Positions 40,928 to 52,639 of a stretch of DNA of 64,000 nt are shown piece by piece. How positions within the stretch are numbered: the first letter of the stretch is position 1; every line of letters begins with the position of its first letter. The notes under the pieces were generated by a model. The model saw only the letters and a list, made by a program, of their open reading frames with translations. It was not told the origin of the DNA and did no database searches. A program made the translations under genes and the position numbers. This stretch comes from Pseudomonas taeanensis MS-3 (GTDB lineage: Bacteria; Pseudomonadota; Gammaproteobacteria; Pseudomonadales; Pseudomonadaceae): assembly GCF_000498575.2 (NCBI RefSeq), contig NZ_AWSQ01000001.1, forward strand, positions 1,221,914-1,285,913. The letters are read 5' to 3'.

Positions 40928-42730
40928 TTAGAACCAGCTGTTCTGCATGCTCAGGCAGGTATCGTCGCGGGCTTCGAGGATGGCCAGTTCGTGATGGCAG
41001 CTCGGCACCTCCCAGGTGAGGAAGTAGCGCGCGGCCTGCAGCTTGCCTTGATAGAAGTCGCGATCTGCCGCGCTGCCTGTGGCGAGACCCTGCTCGGCTC
41101 GAATCGCCTGTTCCAGCCAGCGCCAGCCGATCACCAGGTGGCCGAACACCTTGAGGTACAGCGCCGAGTTGGCCAGGCCCTGATTGACCTTGCCACTCAT
41201 CAAGTCGCCGAGCAACGCCAGGGTCACCGCTGACAGACGCGCCAGCAGTTGCTCCAGCGGCTGGCGCAGGGCATTCAGCGACTCATGCTCGCCGGCGCGG
41301 TGGCAGCAGTCCTGGATCAGCTTGACCAGTTGCTTGAGCGCAGCGCCGCCGTTCATCGACACCTTGCGCCCGAGCAGGTCGAGCGACTGGATACCGTGGG
41401 TGCCCTCGTGGATCGGGTTGAGCCGGTTGTCGCGATAGTACTGCTCCACCGGGTAGTCGCGGGTATAGCCGTGGCCGCCGAGGATCTGGATCGCCAGTTC
41501 GTTGGCCTTGAGGCAGAACTCCGAGGGCCAGGACTTGACGATCGGGGTCAGCAGGTCGAGCAGCTCCAGGGCGGTCTGGCGCTCTTCCTCGGTAGCCAGG
41601 GTCTGGGTATCGTCGAACAGTCGCGCCGCATACAGGCCGAGGTCGAAGGCCCCCTCGACATATGCCTTCTGGGTCAACAGCATGCGCCGTACGTCGGCGT
41701 GGTCGACGATCGCCACCTGCGCGCTGGTCGGATCCTTGCCGTCCGGCTGGCGGCCCTGTGGGCGTTGGCGGGCGTAGTCCAGGGAGTACAGGTAGCCGGC
41801 GTAACCGAGCATCACCGCGCCCATGCCGACGCCGATGCGTGCCTCGTTCATCATCTGGAACATGTAGGAAAGGCCCTGGTGCGGTTGGCCCACCAGATAG
41901 CCGACACACTGGCCGTTATCACCAAAATTCAGCGCGGTGGAGGTGGTGCCGCGCCAGCCCATCTTGTGGAACAGGCCGGCCAGGACCACATCGTTGCGCG
42001 GCCCCAGCGAGCCGTCATCGTTGACCAGGAACTTGGGCACGATAAACAGCGAGATACCCTTTACCCCGGGCGGCGCGTCCGGCAGCTTGGCCAGGACCAT
42101 GTGCACGATGTTCTCGGAGAGTGGGTGGTCGCCGCCGGAGATGAAGATCTTGTTGCCCTTGAGCCGGTAGCTGCCATCGGCCGCCGGTTCGGCGCGGGTG
42201 CGGATGTCCGACAGGGATGAGCCGGCGTGCGGCTCGGTCAGGGCCATAGTGCCGAAGAAGCGACCGTCGATCATCGGCTGCAGGAAACGCTGCTTCTGCT
42301 CCTCGCTGCCGAAGCTCTCGATTAGGTTGGCTGCGCCCATGGTCAGGAACGGGTAGGAAGTGGTCGCCGCGTTGGCCGACTGGAAGTGGGCGAAACAGGC
42401 TTGCGACAGCAGGTTGGGCAACTGCATGCCGCCGACTTCGAACTCGCGGGTGGCATTCAGGAAGCCGGCGTCGAGGAAGGCGTCCACCGCCGGCTTGATT
42501 TCCGGGATCAGCTGCGCGGCGCCCTCGACATACTCAGGCTCATGCTCGTCGCTCTTGCGGTTGTGCGGCGCAAATAGCTTCTCGGCAATGCTGCGCGCCG
42601 TGCCGATGGCCGCATCGAAGGTCTCGCGGCTGTGGTCGGCAAAGCGCTCACGCTGGGTCAGGGCCTCGGCATCCAGCACTTCATAGAGCTCGAAGGCCAG
42701 ATTGCGGGAGCTGAGCAGAGTCTCGGACAT
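40928..42730 (-). CDS. Acyl-CoA dehydrogenase with C-terminal extension (DmdC-type)
   Basis: A 600-residue FAD enzyme that oxidises acyl-CoA to 2-enoyl-CoA; this longer subfamily has an extra C-terminal domain. Motifs are [15 protein letters not shown], the GGDHPL segment and [17 protein letters not shown], whose Glu is the likely catalytic base. Chain-length specificity is unknown. Two ATGs lie 6 nt apart; I chose 42730 because the GGAGGA site is about 8 nt upstream of it but nearly touches the other (42736). Confidence 0.93.
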   Translation of the reverse strand: MSETLLSSRNLAFELYEVLDAEALTQRERFADHSRETFDAAIGTARSIAEKLFAPHNRKSDEHEPEYVEGAAQLIPEIKPAVDAFLDAGFLNATREFEVGGMQLPNLLSQACFAHFQSANAATTSYPFLTMGAANLIESFGSEEQKQRFLQPMIDGRFFGTMALTEPHAGSSLSDIRTRAEPAADGSYRLKGNKIFISGGDHPLSENIVHMVLAKLPDAPPGVKGISLFIVPKFLVNDDGSLGPRNDVVLAGLFHKMGWRGTTSTALNFGDNGQCVGYLVGQPHQGLSYMFQMMNEARIGVGMGAVMLGYAGYLYSLDYARQRPQGRQPDGKDPTSAQVAIVDHADVRRMLLTQKAYVEGAFDLGLYAARLFDDTQTLATEEERQTALELLDLLTPIVKSWPSEFCLKANELAIQILGGHGYTRDYPVEQYYRDNRLNPIHEGTHGIQSLDLLGRKVSMNGGAALKQLVKLIQDCCHRAGEHESLNALRQPLEQLLARLSAVTLALLGDLMSGKVNQGLANSALYLKVFGHLVIGWRWLEQAIRAEQGLATGSAADRDFYQGKLQAARYFLTWEVPSCHHELAILEARDDTCLSMQNSWF

Positions 42731-42935
42731 GGACATTCCTCCAATTGAATGGACTGAGTCTAGGTTGATGAATAAATGCCGCCTAGTACCATCCATGGGC
42801 GTGATAAAGCCGCAAAACCTCTGCGTTGACGGTGCGTTGCTCCTGCTTTTGCTGCGCGTTGCCTGGATCGGCGCAGGTGATGCTGAAGGTCGCCCCCGTG
42901 GCTGGTAGAATTCGCGGCCTCGCGAGGAGTTATCG

Positions 42936-43793
42936 ATGAACTACCGTCACGCCTTCCATGCCGGCAACCATGCCGATGTGTTGAAACACGTTATCTTGAG
43001 TCGCCTGATTGCCCTGCTGTCACGCAAGGAGGCGCCCTTCGCCTACCTCGACAGCCACGCCGGCGTAGGCCTCTACGACCTCGCTGGGGACCAGGCCAGC
43101 CGCACCGGTGAATGGCTGCAGGGCATCGCCCGGCTGTGGAAGGCCGAGGATGTGCCGGATCAATTGGTCGATTACCTGGAAGTCATTCGCGCCATGAATC
43201 CAGACGGCGTGCTGCGACATTACCCTGGCTCGCCGGAGCTGGCACGCATGCTGACGCGCGAGCAGGATCGCCTGCACCTCAACGAGAAACACCCGGAAGA
43301 CGGTCGCCTGCTCAAGGAAAACATGGCCGGCGACCGCCGCGTTGCGGTACACCTGGGTGAAGGCTGGCACGTGTCGCGGGCCTTGCTGCCGACCCGCGAG
43401 AAGCGCGTGCTGCTGCTGATCGATCCGCCCTTCGAACAGGCCGATGAGCCGGAGCGCTGCGTGCAGGCGTTGAACGAAGCCATTGGCCGGATGCGTCAGG
43501 CGGTGGTGGCGATCTGGTACCCGATCAAGGAGCTGGGCCAGCTCAGGCGCTTCTATCGCGATCTGGAAAAGAGCAATGCGCCCAAGCTGCTGCGCATAGA
43601 ACTCTATGTGCACCCTGCCGATGACGCGCAGCGCCTGAACGGCTCCGGCCTGGTGATCAGCAATCCACCCTGGGGCCTGGAGGACGAACTCAAGCAGATT
43701 TTGCCCTGGCTGACCACCTTGCTCGGGCAAAGCCAAGCCGGCTGGCGCATGGATTGGCTGATCGCGGAGCAAGCGGCAGGCGCCAAGCCATAA
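42936..43793 (+). CDS. rlmJ: 23S rRNA (adenine-2030 N6)-methyltransferase
   Basis: A 285-residue RlmJ-family methyltransferase, beginning MNYRHAFHAGNHADVLKHV as in the family. The SAM-binding region includes YLDSHAGVGLYDL, and NPPWGLEDEL is the N6-adenine methyltransferase motif IV (NPPF/W type). It methylates A2030 of 23S rRNA. A GAGGAG ribosome site lies 7 nt before the ATG. It is divergent from the acyl-CoA dehydrogenase gene. Confidence 0.96.
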   Translation: MNYRHAFHAGNHADVLKHVILSRLIALLSRKEAPFAYLDSHAGVGLYDLAGDQASRTGEWLQGIARLWKAEDVPDQLVDYLEVIRAMNPDGVLRHYPGSPELARMLTREQDRLHLNEKHPEDGRLLKENMAGDRRVAVHLGEGWHVSRALLPTREKRVLLLIDPPFEQADEPERCVQALNEAIGRMRQAVVAIWYPIKELGQLRRFYRDLEKSNAPKLLRIELYVHPADDAQRLNGSGLVISNPPWGLEDELKQILPWLTTLLGQSQAGWRMDWLIAEQAAGAKP

Positions 43794-43915
43794 CAGCAGC
43801 GACCAGTGCTGATGGACGCAGCGCCGGACTCAGAAGTTGTGAATGTACCGAGCGCCATCGCGAGGCTGACTCCAGGCGTTCGCCGCGAGGTTTTTTCGCC
43901 GTCCCTCAGTTCAAC

Positions 43916-44563
43916 CTATGCAGGTAAACACACCCCGGTGCCGCCCAGGCCACAGTAGCCGCCGGGGTTTTTCGCCAGGTATTGCTGGTGATAGCCCTCG
44001 GCGTAGTAGAAGGGCGGCGCTTCGGCGATTTCGGTGGTGATCTGGCCGAGCCCGGCCTTGTCCAGCTCGGCCTGGTACTGCACTTTGCTGGCCAGGGCCG
44101 CTGCCAGCTGCTCGGCGCCGTAGCAGTAGATCGCCGAACGGTATTGGCTGCCCTTGTCGTTACCCTGACGCATGCCCTGGGTCGGGTTATGCGCTTCCCA
44201 GAAGACTTTCAACAGGCCTTCATAGCTGATCTGCTGCGGGTCGAAGACCACCAGCACCGCTTCGGTGTGGCCGGTCAGGCCGGAACAGGTTTCCTCGTAG
44301 GTCGGGTTTGGCGTCGGGCCGCCGGCATAGCCGACTGCGGTGGTCCATACACCCGGTTGTTGCCAGAAGCGCCGTTCGGCTCCCCAGAAACAACCGAGGC
44401 CGAAAACCGCCTGTTGCAGGCCGGCAGGGAAGGGCGGCTGCAAGGGGTTGCCGTTGACGTAATGCGCGGCGGGCACCGACAGCGGTGTATCACGACCGGG
44501 CAGGGCTTGCTCGGCGCTGGGCAGCTCGAGTTTGTGGGCAAGAATCTGTGAGCGCAGAACCAT
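43916..44563 (-). CDS. msrA: Peptide-methionine (S)-S-oxide reductase
   Basis: A 215-residue MsrA that repairs methionine sulfoxide. The catalytic Cys is in [13 protein letters not shown], and the resolving cysteines are in the C-terminal [12 protein letters not shown]. The start [15 protein letters not shown] at 44563 matches Pseudomonas MsrA; the frame continues to 44578 but the extra codons lack support. It is convergent with rlmJ. Confidence 0.96.
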   Translation of the reverse strand: MVLRSQILAHKLELPSAEQALPGRDTPLSVPAAHYVNGNPLQPPFPAGLQQAVFGLGCFWGAERRFWQQPGVWTTAVGYAGGPTPNPTYEETCSGLTGHTEAVLVVFDPQQISYEGLLKVFWEAHNPTQGMRQGNDKGSQYRSAIYCYGAEQLAAALASKVQYQAELDKAGLGQITTEIAEAPPFYYAEGYHQQYLAKNPGGYCGLGGTGVCLPA

Positions 44564-44670
44564 GAGTGATTTCCTCAACGTAAACGGGTGTCAGAGGCTG
44601 CCGGGCGTGTCGCACAAGTCCGCCAGACTTTCAGGATAGACCGCAGTCGGGCTGCGGCGTTACACGGCGC

Positions 44671-47337
44671 TCAGCTCTGCGGGCGGCAGGGGTAGCGCTT
44701 CAGACTATTGATCAGGTCGCGCCCGGCAATCGGCCGATCGAACAGATAACCCTGGCCGACATCGCAATGCTGGCGTCGCAGAAAAGCCAGTTGGGCGGCG
44801 GTTTCAATGCCTTCGGCGACCACCTTGAGTTTCAGATTGTGAGCCATGGCGATGACCGCCGAAGTGATCTCCCGGTCGTCCTGATTCTCCGGGATGTCCT
44901 TGATAAAGCTGCGATCGATTTTGATCACGTCGATGGGAAACTTCTTCAGGTAGCTCAGCGATGAATAGCCGGTGCCGAAATCATCCATCGCCAGGGTCAG
45001 GCCCAGGCTTTTCAGGCGGCTTAGCTGGTGGCGGGTGTCGTCGGTGGCCTCCAGTAGCAAACTCTCGGTAAGTTCCAGTTCGAGCAATGTGGGAGCGAGC
45101 TGTTCTTCATGCAGAATGGCGGCTATAGAGCCGACCAGATCGGGGTCGGAGAACTGCTTGGGCGACAGATTAATCGCCACCTGCAAAGTGCCAAGGCCGA
45201 CCGCCGTCAGTTTTTTGCTCATGCGACAGGCCTGACGTACCACCCATTTGCCAATCGGGATGATCAGGCCGGTTTCCTCCGCCACGCTGATGAACTGATC
45301 CGGGCGGATCATGCCTTTTTCCGGATGGTGCCAGCGCAGCAACGCCTCCATGCCGAGCAGCTGGCCGCTCTTCAGGCACAGCTTGGGTTGATAGAACACT
45401 TCCAGTTCATTCTGTGTCAGGGCGCGGCGCAGGTTGTTCTCGACGAACAGTTTGTAGTTCGCCTCGGCATTCAATTCCTCGCAGAACACCTGCAGCTGAT
45501 GCTTGCCCTTGGCCTTGGCCTTGTGCAACGCCAGGCCTGCGTGCTTCATCAGGGTTTGCGGGTCCCGTCCGTGCAGTGGCGCGCAGGTCAGACCGATCGA
45601 GCCGGTGATGTTGATCAGCTGGTTATCGACGAACAGCGGCTTGTCCAAGGTGTGCAGCACCTGGTTGGCCAGCAGTTGGGCGTCGTTGAGGTCGCTGGCA
45701 TTCAGCAGGATGGCGAATTCGTTGCTGGCGAAGCGGGCAAGGATGGCATTCGGGCTGAGGCTGTTGCGCAGGCGCCGCGCCAGGCTGACCAGCAGTTTGT
45801 CTCCGGTCTGGTGGCCGAGGCTGTCGTTGATCCGTTTGAAGTTATCGATATCCACCAGCAGCAGACTGATCGGCTTGTCGCCGGCGGCGGCAAAGCTGCT
45901 CTCCAGGGCGCGGATAAACGCGTAGCGGTTGCCCAGGCCGGTCAGGCTGTCGCTGTAGGCCAGGCGCTCGATGCGTTGCTGCGCGTGCTTGGTTTCGGTG
46001 ATGTCTTCGTAGATGCCGATGTAGTGGGTCAGGGCGCCGTCATCGGCATGCACCTTGGAGATCGACAGCTGGCCCCAATAAGGGTCGAGGTTCTTGCGCC
46101 GGCTCTTGAATTCGCCTTGCCAGCTGCTGTGTTCGGCGAGACTGGAGCGCGTATCGAACAGTAAGGCACTGAGGTTTTCCAGGGCCGGCAGCTCGGGCAG
46201 TCGGCGACCCTGCACTTCGGCGGCACTGTACAGGGTGATGGCGGTAAAACTCGGGTTGACGTACTCCACCAGGCCATCGCGATCGAGCAGGATAAAGGCG
46301 CTGGCGCTCTGCTCGACGGCGCGCTGGAACAGGTGCAGTGCGCTGGTAGCGCTGCGCTGCTGCTGGTTGCTGAACACCTGGGCGTACTGGTCGGCCAGCT
46401 CGCCGGCGAAGGCGATTTCGTCGGCCTGCCAGGCGCGCGGTGCGCCGATGTGCTCCAGGCACAGCACGCCGATCACTTTACCGCCGACGCGGATGCTGGC
46501 ATCGAGCATGGCGCCGATGCCAAGGGGGCTGAGATAGCTTTCGCTCAGTTCGCGGGTGCGCAGGTCGTGTTGAGCGTCATGCGCGTCCACTGTGCGTCCG
46601 CCTTGCAGGGCACTGAGGTAGTTGGGGTAGTGGCGGGCGTCGATGGCTGCGGGCTGTTCATGGCGGCCAGTGTCGCTGCGATACAGCGTGACGGGGTCGA
46701 GCCTGTGGTCGGTCAGGTGCCAGATGCTGGCGCGCGCCACCTGGTAGGCTTCGCAGGCTGCTTGGGTGATTAGTTCGGCGGCTTCGTGCAGTGGTTCGCG
46801 GGTGACGTAGTGATGCTGCGCCAGGCGTACGATCAAACGCTGCTGGACGTTCACGCGGGCCTGTTGTAGCGCGTACTCCTGCGCGCCGAGCGGGTATATC
46901 GGGTGCTCGTTCTGAAGGTGCGGCGCGTCGTCATGCCCGAGGCTTTCGTCGGCGCGCAACAGATAGCCGCGTAGCAGATGGCGGCCACGCTGTTTGAACG
47001 GCTCTCCCAGCTCCATCAACCGGAGCGGGCCGTGCGGCGTATACAGGGTGTAATACACCAGATAGTGCGGACGCTGTGCCAGTTGCAGTTGGATGCTGTC
47101 ATGCAGGTGATGACGTGTCTTGGGCTCCATCAGGCTGGCGTAGGGCGCGTCGAGCAGGGCGCACAGTTCACTGGCGGGTAAACCGAGCTGCAGCTCGCAG
47201 GCGGGGTCGAGAAACAACAGACTCCAGCTGGCTTCGTTCAGCCGTTCGAAACGCAACATGCCGAGCCGCGAGGGCACTGGCAACTGCGTCACAACCTCGG
47301 CCGTTGAACGGCTCGTGGCATCGGGATGGCTTTTCAT
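44671..47337 (-). CDS. dipA: GAF-PAS-GGDEF-EAL cyclic-di-GMP phosphodiesterase, DipA type
   Basis: An 888-residue signalling protein. A variable N-terminal sensor region is followed by a GAF-like domain, a PAS domain (QSASAFILLDRDGLVEYVN), a GGDEF domain and an EAL domain (about 635-880). The GGDEF signature is ASNEF (residues 537-541), so cyclase activity is unlikely. The EAL signature is intact (E664-A-L) with DDFGTGYSSLSYL downstream, so it should degrade c-di-GMP. P. aeruginosa DipA, a biofilm-dispersion protein, has the same ASNEF and genomic place. The MKSHPD start at 47337 is preferred; a frame to 47412 would run into the divergent gene. Confidence 0.92.
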   Translation of the reverse strand: MKSHPDATSRSTAEVVTQLPVPSRLGMLRFERLNEASWSLLFLDPACELQLGLPASELCALLDAPYASLMEPKTRHHLHDSIQLQLAQRPHYLVYYTLYTPHGPLRLMELGEPFKQRGRHLLRGYLLRADESLGHDDAPHLQNEHPIYPLGAQEYALQQARVNVQQRLIVRLAQHHYVTREPLHEAAELITQAACEAYQVARASIWHLTDHRLDPVTLYRSDTGRHEQPAAIDARHYPNYLSALQGGRTVDAHDAQHDLRTRELSESYLSPLGIGAMLDASIRVGGKVIGVLCLEHIGAPRAWQADEIAFAGELADQYAQVFSNQQQRSATSALHLFQRAVEQSASAFILLDRDGLVEYVNPSFTAITLYSAAEVQGRRLPELPALENLSALLFDTRSSLAEHSSWQGEFKSRRKNLDPYWGQLSISKVHADDGALTHYIGIYEDITETKHAQQRIERLAYSDSLTGLGNRYAFIRALESSFAAAGDKPISLLLVDIDNFKRINDSLGHQTGDKLLVSLARRLRNSLSPNAILARFASNEFAILLNASDLNDAQLLANQVLHTLDKPLFVDNQLINITGSIGLTCAPLHGRDPQTLMKHAGLALHKAKAKGKHQLQVFCEELNAEANYKLFVENNLRRALTQNELEVFYQPKLCLKSGQLLGMEALLRWHHPEKGMIRPDQFISVAEETGLIIPIGKWVVRQACRMSKKLTAVGLGTLQVAINLSPKQFSDPDLVGSIAAILHEEQLAPTLLELELTESLLLEATDDTRHQLSRLKSLGLTLAMDDFGTGYSSLSYLKKFPIDVIKIDRSFIKDIPENQDDREITSAVIAMAHNLKLKVVAEGIETAAQLAFLRRQHCDVGQGYLFDRPIAGRDLINSLKRYPCRPQS

Positions 47338-47410
47338 TGAACGGCTGGTTTCCAGTATGCTGACCGAGTCGAAATCTCGCCCACTTCTTAGCGTCGAGCA
47401 AGGGTGCATC

Positions 47411-47941
47411 ATGCAATTGCGACTGACAAGAAAACTAATGAGCGCAGTGCTGCTGAGCGGCTGTGTTGCACTCAGTCCTGGATTCGCCAGCGAGCCTGCC
47501 GCGGGCGTGAGCAGTGCCGAACAGGCCAGTTACCTGGCCAAGCTGAAGCGCTTGTATCTGACCGAGAATGAACGCCAGGCGTTACTCGCGCACAGCAACG
47601 ACCTGCTGAAAACCTATGCCTTGCGCGCGGCGTATCAGGTTGGTCAGGCGCGGCGCCAGGATCTGCTCTACCAGCTGCGCCTCGGCGCTCCAGGCGAGCT
47701 GCTGTTGCGCGAGGAGACGCGCGGCCAGCAAGAAACCCAGATCGCCGTACGCAATCAGCGGATTGCCTTGTTTGGCGTCGACCCCTTTATTCGCTATGAC
47801 TGCCCAAATGGCAGCATCAGTTGTGTGCTGCTCAACCCGGTCGACGGCAGTCCGCTACTGAGTATCGTGCGCGATCATCAGGGGGCAGCAGAGCTGGCCA
47901 AGGCCTTGAGTTTTCTGATCCGTAATCTACAGAAAGGGTAG
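47411..47941 (+). CDS. Exported protein of unknown function
   Basis: A 176-residue protein with a signal peptide (MQLRLTRKLMSAVLLSGCVALSPGFA). The mature part is charged and helical (SSAEQASYLAKLKRLYLTENERQALLAHSNDLL), with a C-terminal region containing a possible disulfide, RYDCPNGSISCVLL. It is probably periplasmic. It is divergent from dipA with 73 bp between starts, so regulation may be shared. I do not recognise a function; similar genes are conserved next to aceF in Pseudomonas. Confidence 0.8.
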   Translation: MQLRLTRKLMSAVLLSGCVALSPGFASEPAAGVSSAEQASYLAKLKRLYLTENERQALLAHSNDLLKTYALRAAYQVGQARRQDLLYQLRLGAPGELLLREETRGQQETQIAVRNQRIALFGVDPFIRYDCPNGSISCVLLNPVDGSPLLSIVRDHQGAAELAKALSFLIRNLQKG

Positions 47942-47992
47942 GCCGGGCGGGTAGCGGAGGGCGTGAGCCATAGCCGCGGCCGTGTAGTACGC

Positions 47993-48021
47993 AAAAAAAA
48001 CCCCGCCGATTGGGCGGGGTT
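47993..48021 (-). terminator. Rho-independent terminator of aceEF
   Basis: A 9-bp stem built from CCCCGCC (48001-48007) and GGCGGGG (48013-48019), extended by two A-T pairs. On the minus strand it is followed by eight T (47993-48000). It lies about 40 nt after the aceF stop. Confidence 0.9.
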
Positions 48022-48060
48022 GAGGATGCGAGCGTGGCGCTCGAAAGTTGCAGCTAAGCC

Positions 48061-49713
48061 TTACAGCAGCATGGTGCGGATATCCGTCAGCACTTCACCC
48101 AGGCGCTTGGTGAAGCGCGCGGCGGCTGCGCCGTTGATTACCCGGTGGTCGTAAGACAACGACAGCGGCAGTATCAGCTTGGGCTGGAAAGCCTTGCCGT
48201 CCCAGACCGGCTGGATGGTCGCCTTGCTCACTCCGAGGATCGCTACTTCCGGCGCGTTGACGATCGGCGTGAAGCCGGTGCCGCCAATGTGCCCGAGGCT
48301 GGAGATGGTGAAGCAGGCGCCCTGCATGTCATCGGCAGAGAGTTTCTTGGTCCGGGCCTTTTCCGCCAGGGCAGCAGCCTCAGCCGCCAGCTGCAGCAGG
48401 CTCTTCTGGTCGACGTTCTTGATCACCGGGACCAACAGGCCATCCGGAGTGTCCACGGCGAAACCGACGTGCACGTATTTCTTGCGGATGATCGCCTTGC
48501 CGCTGGGTGCTAGCGAGCTGTTGAAGTCCGGCAGTTCCTTGAGCAGGTAAGCGCAGGCTTTCAGCAGCAGGGGCAGTACGGTCAGCTTGACCCCGGCCTT
48601 CTCCGCCACGCCTTTCTGCGCGACGCGGAAGGCTTCCAGCTCGGTGATGTCGGCCGAGTCGAACTGGGTCACATGGGGCACGTTGAGCCAGCTGCGGTGC
48701 AGGTTGGCGGCACCGACCTGCATCAAGCGGGTCATGGCCACTTCTTCCACTTCGCCGAACTTGCTGAAGTCCACGTTCGGGATTGGCGGAATGCCGGCGC
48801 CACCGGTTGCGCCAGCCGGCGCTTCCTTGGCCTTCTGCATCATCGCTTTGACGTAGGCCTGCACGTCTTCCTTGATAACCCGGCCTTTCGGGCCGCTGCC
48901 AGTAATGGCGGCTAGCTCGACGCCCATTTCACGGGCCAGTTGGCGCACCGCCGGACCAGCATGCACCTTGGCGCCGTCGGACCGTGGCGCGGCCGTCACG
49001 TTGGCAGCCGCTGCCGCCAGCTTGGCGATGGCGCTGACTTCGGCGACCACCTCCGGCGCGGCGCCGGGCGGCGTGCTATGCACCGCCGACGCCGCTGCGG
49101 GGGCGGCTGGCGCCGGTGCTGCTGGCGCTGCGCCAGCCACCTTCAGTTTGAGAATCAGATCGCCGGTGCCGACGTCGGCATCCAGCTTGACCTCGACGCT
49201 TTCCACCACGCCGGCGACCGGCGAGGGGATCTCCATACTGGCCTTGTCGGATTCCAGGGTGATCAGTGACTGGTCGGCTTCGACGCTGTCGCCGGCCTTG
49301 ACCAGTACTTCGATGACCTTGGCGGTGCCGTCCGAACCGATATCCGGGACATGAATGTCCTGGATCGATTCGCTGACCGCGGGTGCCGCAGCAGGTGTTT
49401 CGGTTTTGGCTGCGGCAGCTGGGGCAGGTGCTGGGGCCTCGGCTTTCGCCGGTTCAGCTGCCGGTGCGCTGTCGCTCGCGCCTTCGACTTCAAGCTCGAG
49501 CAGCTCATCGCCTTCTTTCAGGCGATCACCCAGCTTGACCTTGAGGCTCTTGATCACCCCGGCCTTGGGGGCCGGGATTTCCATGCTGGCCTTGTCCGAC
49601 TCCAGGGTCAGCAGGCTCTGGTCGGCTTCGATACGGTCGCCGACCTTGACCATCAGCTCGATGACTTCGCCTTCGCCGCTGCCAATATCGGGTACGCGGA
49701 TTAGTTCGCTCAC
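48061..49713 (-). CDS. aceF: Pyruvate dehydrogenase E2, dihydrolipoamide acetyltransferase
   Basis: The E2 core of pyruvate dehydrogenase transfers the acetyl group to CoA. The 550-residue protein has two N-terminal lipoyl domains, each with the lipoylated Lys in ESDKASMEIP, joined by Ala/Pro-rich linkers. A peripheral-subunit-binding domain (VHAGPAVRQLAREMGV) and the catalytic domain with SYDHRVINGAAAARF follow. The start is a GTG (49711-49713) with AAGGAG upstream, which overlaps the aceE stop. It is cotranscribed with aceE, 11 nt away. Confidence 0.97.
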   Translation of the reverse strand: MSELIRVPDIGSGEGEVIELMVKVGDRIEADQSLLTLESDKASMEIPAPKAGVIKSLKVKLGDRLKEGDELLELEVEGASDSAPAAEPAKAEAPAPAPAAAAKTETPAAAPAVSESIQDIHVPDIGSDGTAKVIEVLVKAGDSVEADQSLITLESDKASMEIPSPVAGVVESVEVKLDADVGTGDLILKLKVAGAAPAAPAPAAPAAASAVHSTPPGAAPEVVAEVSAIAKLAAAAANVTAAPRSDGAKVHAGPAVRQLAREMGVELAAITGSGPKGRVIKEDVQAYVKAMMQKAKEAPAGATGGAGIPPIPNVDFSKFGEVEEVAMTRLMQVGAANLHRSWLNVPHVTQFDSADITELEAFRVAQKGVAEKAGVKLTVLPLLLKACAYLLKELPDFNSSLAPSGKAIIRKKYVHVGFAVDTPDGLLVPVIKNVDQKSLLQLAAEAAALAEKARTKKLSADDMQGACFTISSLGHIGGTGFTPIVNAPEVAILGVSKATIQPVWDGKAFQPKLILPLSLSYDHRVINGAAAARFTKRLGEVLTDIRTMLL

Positions 49714-49724
49714 AGTGCGTCTCC

Positions 49725-52370
<2,646 letters not shown>

Positions 52371-52480
52371 GGCTTGCTCCAGGGCGGAAAGGCTTCCAGA
52401 ATCGGAGGCCAGGATTCGTGGCCGGCATTGTGAGCGGGTCACGTGAATTCTTGGATTTACCGGGGGTAGGACCGGACTCG

Positions 52481-52495
52481 TGTAGTTTTACTACA
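52481..52495. promoter_or_regulatory. Palindrome 1 between aceE and glnE
   Basis: TGTAGTTTTACTACA is a perfect 6+3+6 inverted repeat, 111 bp upstream of the aceE ATG. It resembles HexR-type consensus sites (TGTAATWWWATTACA), but the regulator is not proven. Confidence 0.65.
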
Positions 52496-52532
52496 TATCG
52501 ACGACGATTTCAGCCCTTTGGATACAATCTTT

Positions 52533-52547
52533 AGTAGCAAAACTACA
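52533..52547 (-). promoter_or_regulatory. Palindrome 2 between aceE and glnE
   Basis: On the minus strand TGTAGTTTTGCTACT matches palindrome 1 at 13 of 15 positions. Its centre is 52 bp from that of palindrome 1, close to five helical turns, so both sites would face the same side of the DNA. It is about 93 bp upstream of the glnE ATG. Confidence 0.6.
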
Positions 52548-52639
52548 GTTTTTTTGCTGTCAGTCGCCCGTAAAGCGCCAGTTCAGTGGGCTTGTCCGCT
52601 TTCAGCGCTGCGCTTGCAATCCGCCAAAAAGGATAGACC

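Noticed and set aside
44641..44657. Hairpin CCGCAG/CTGCGG downstream of dipA as a terminator
   Set aside because: Six pairs and no T run; too weak to list.
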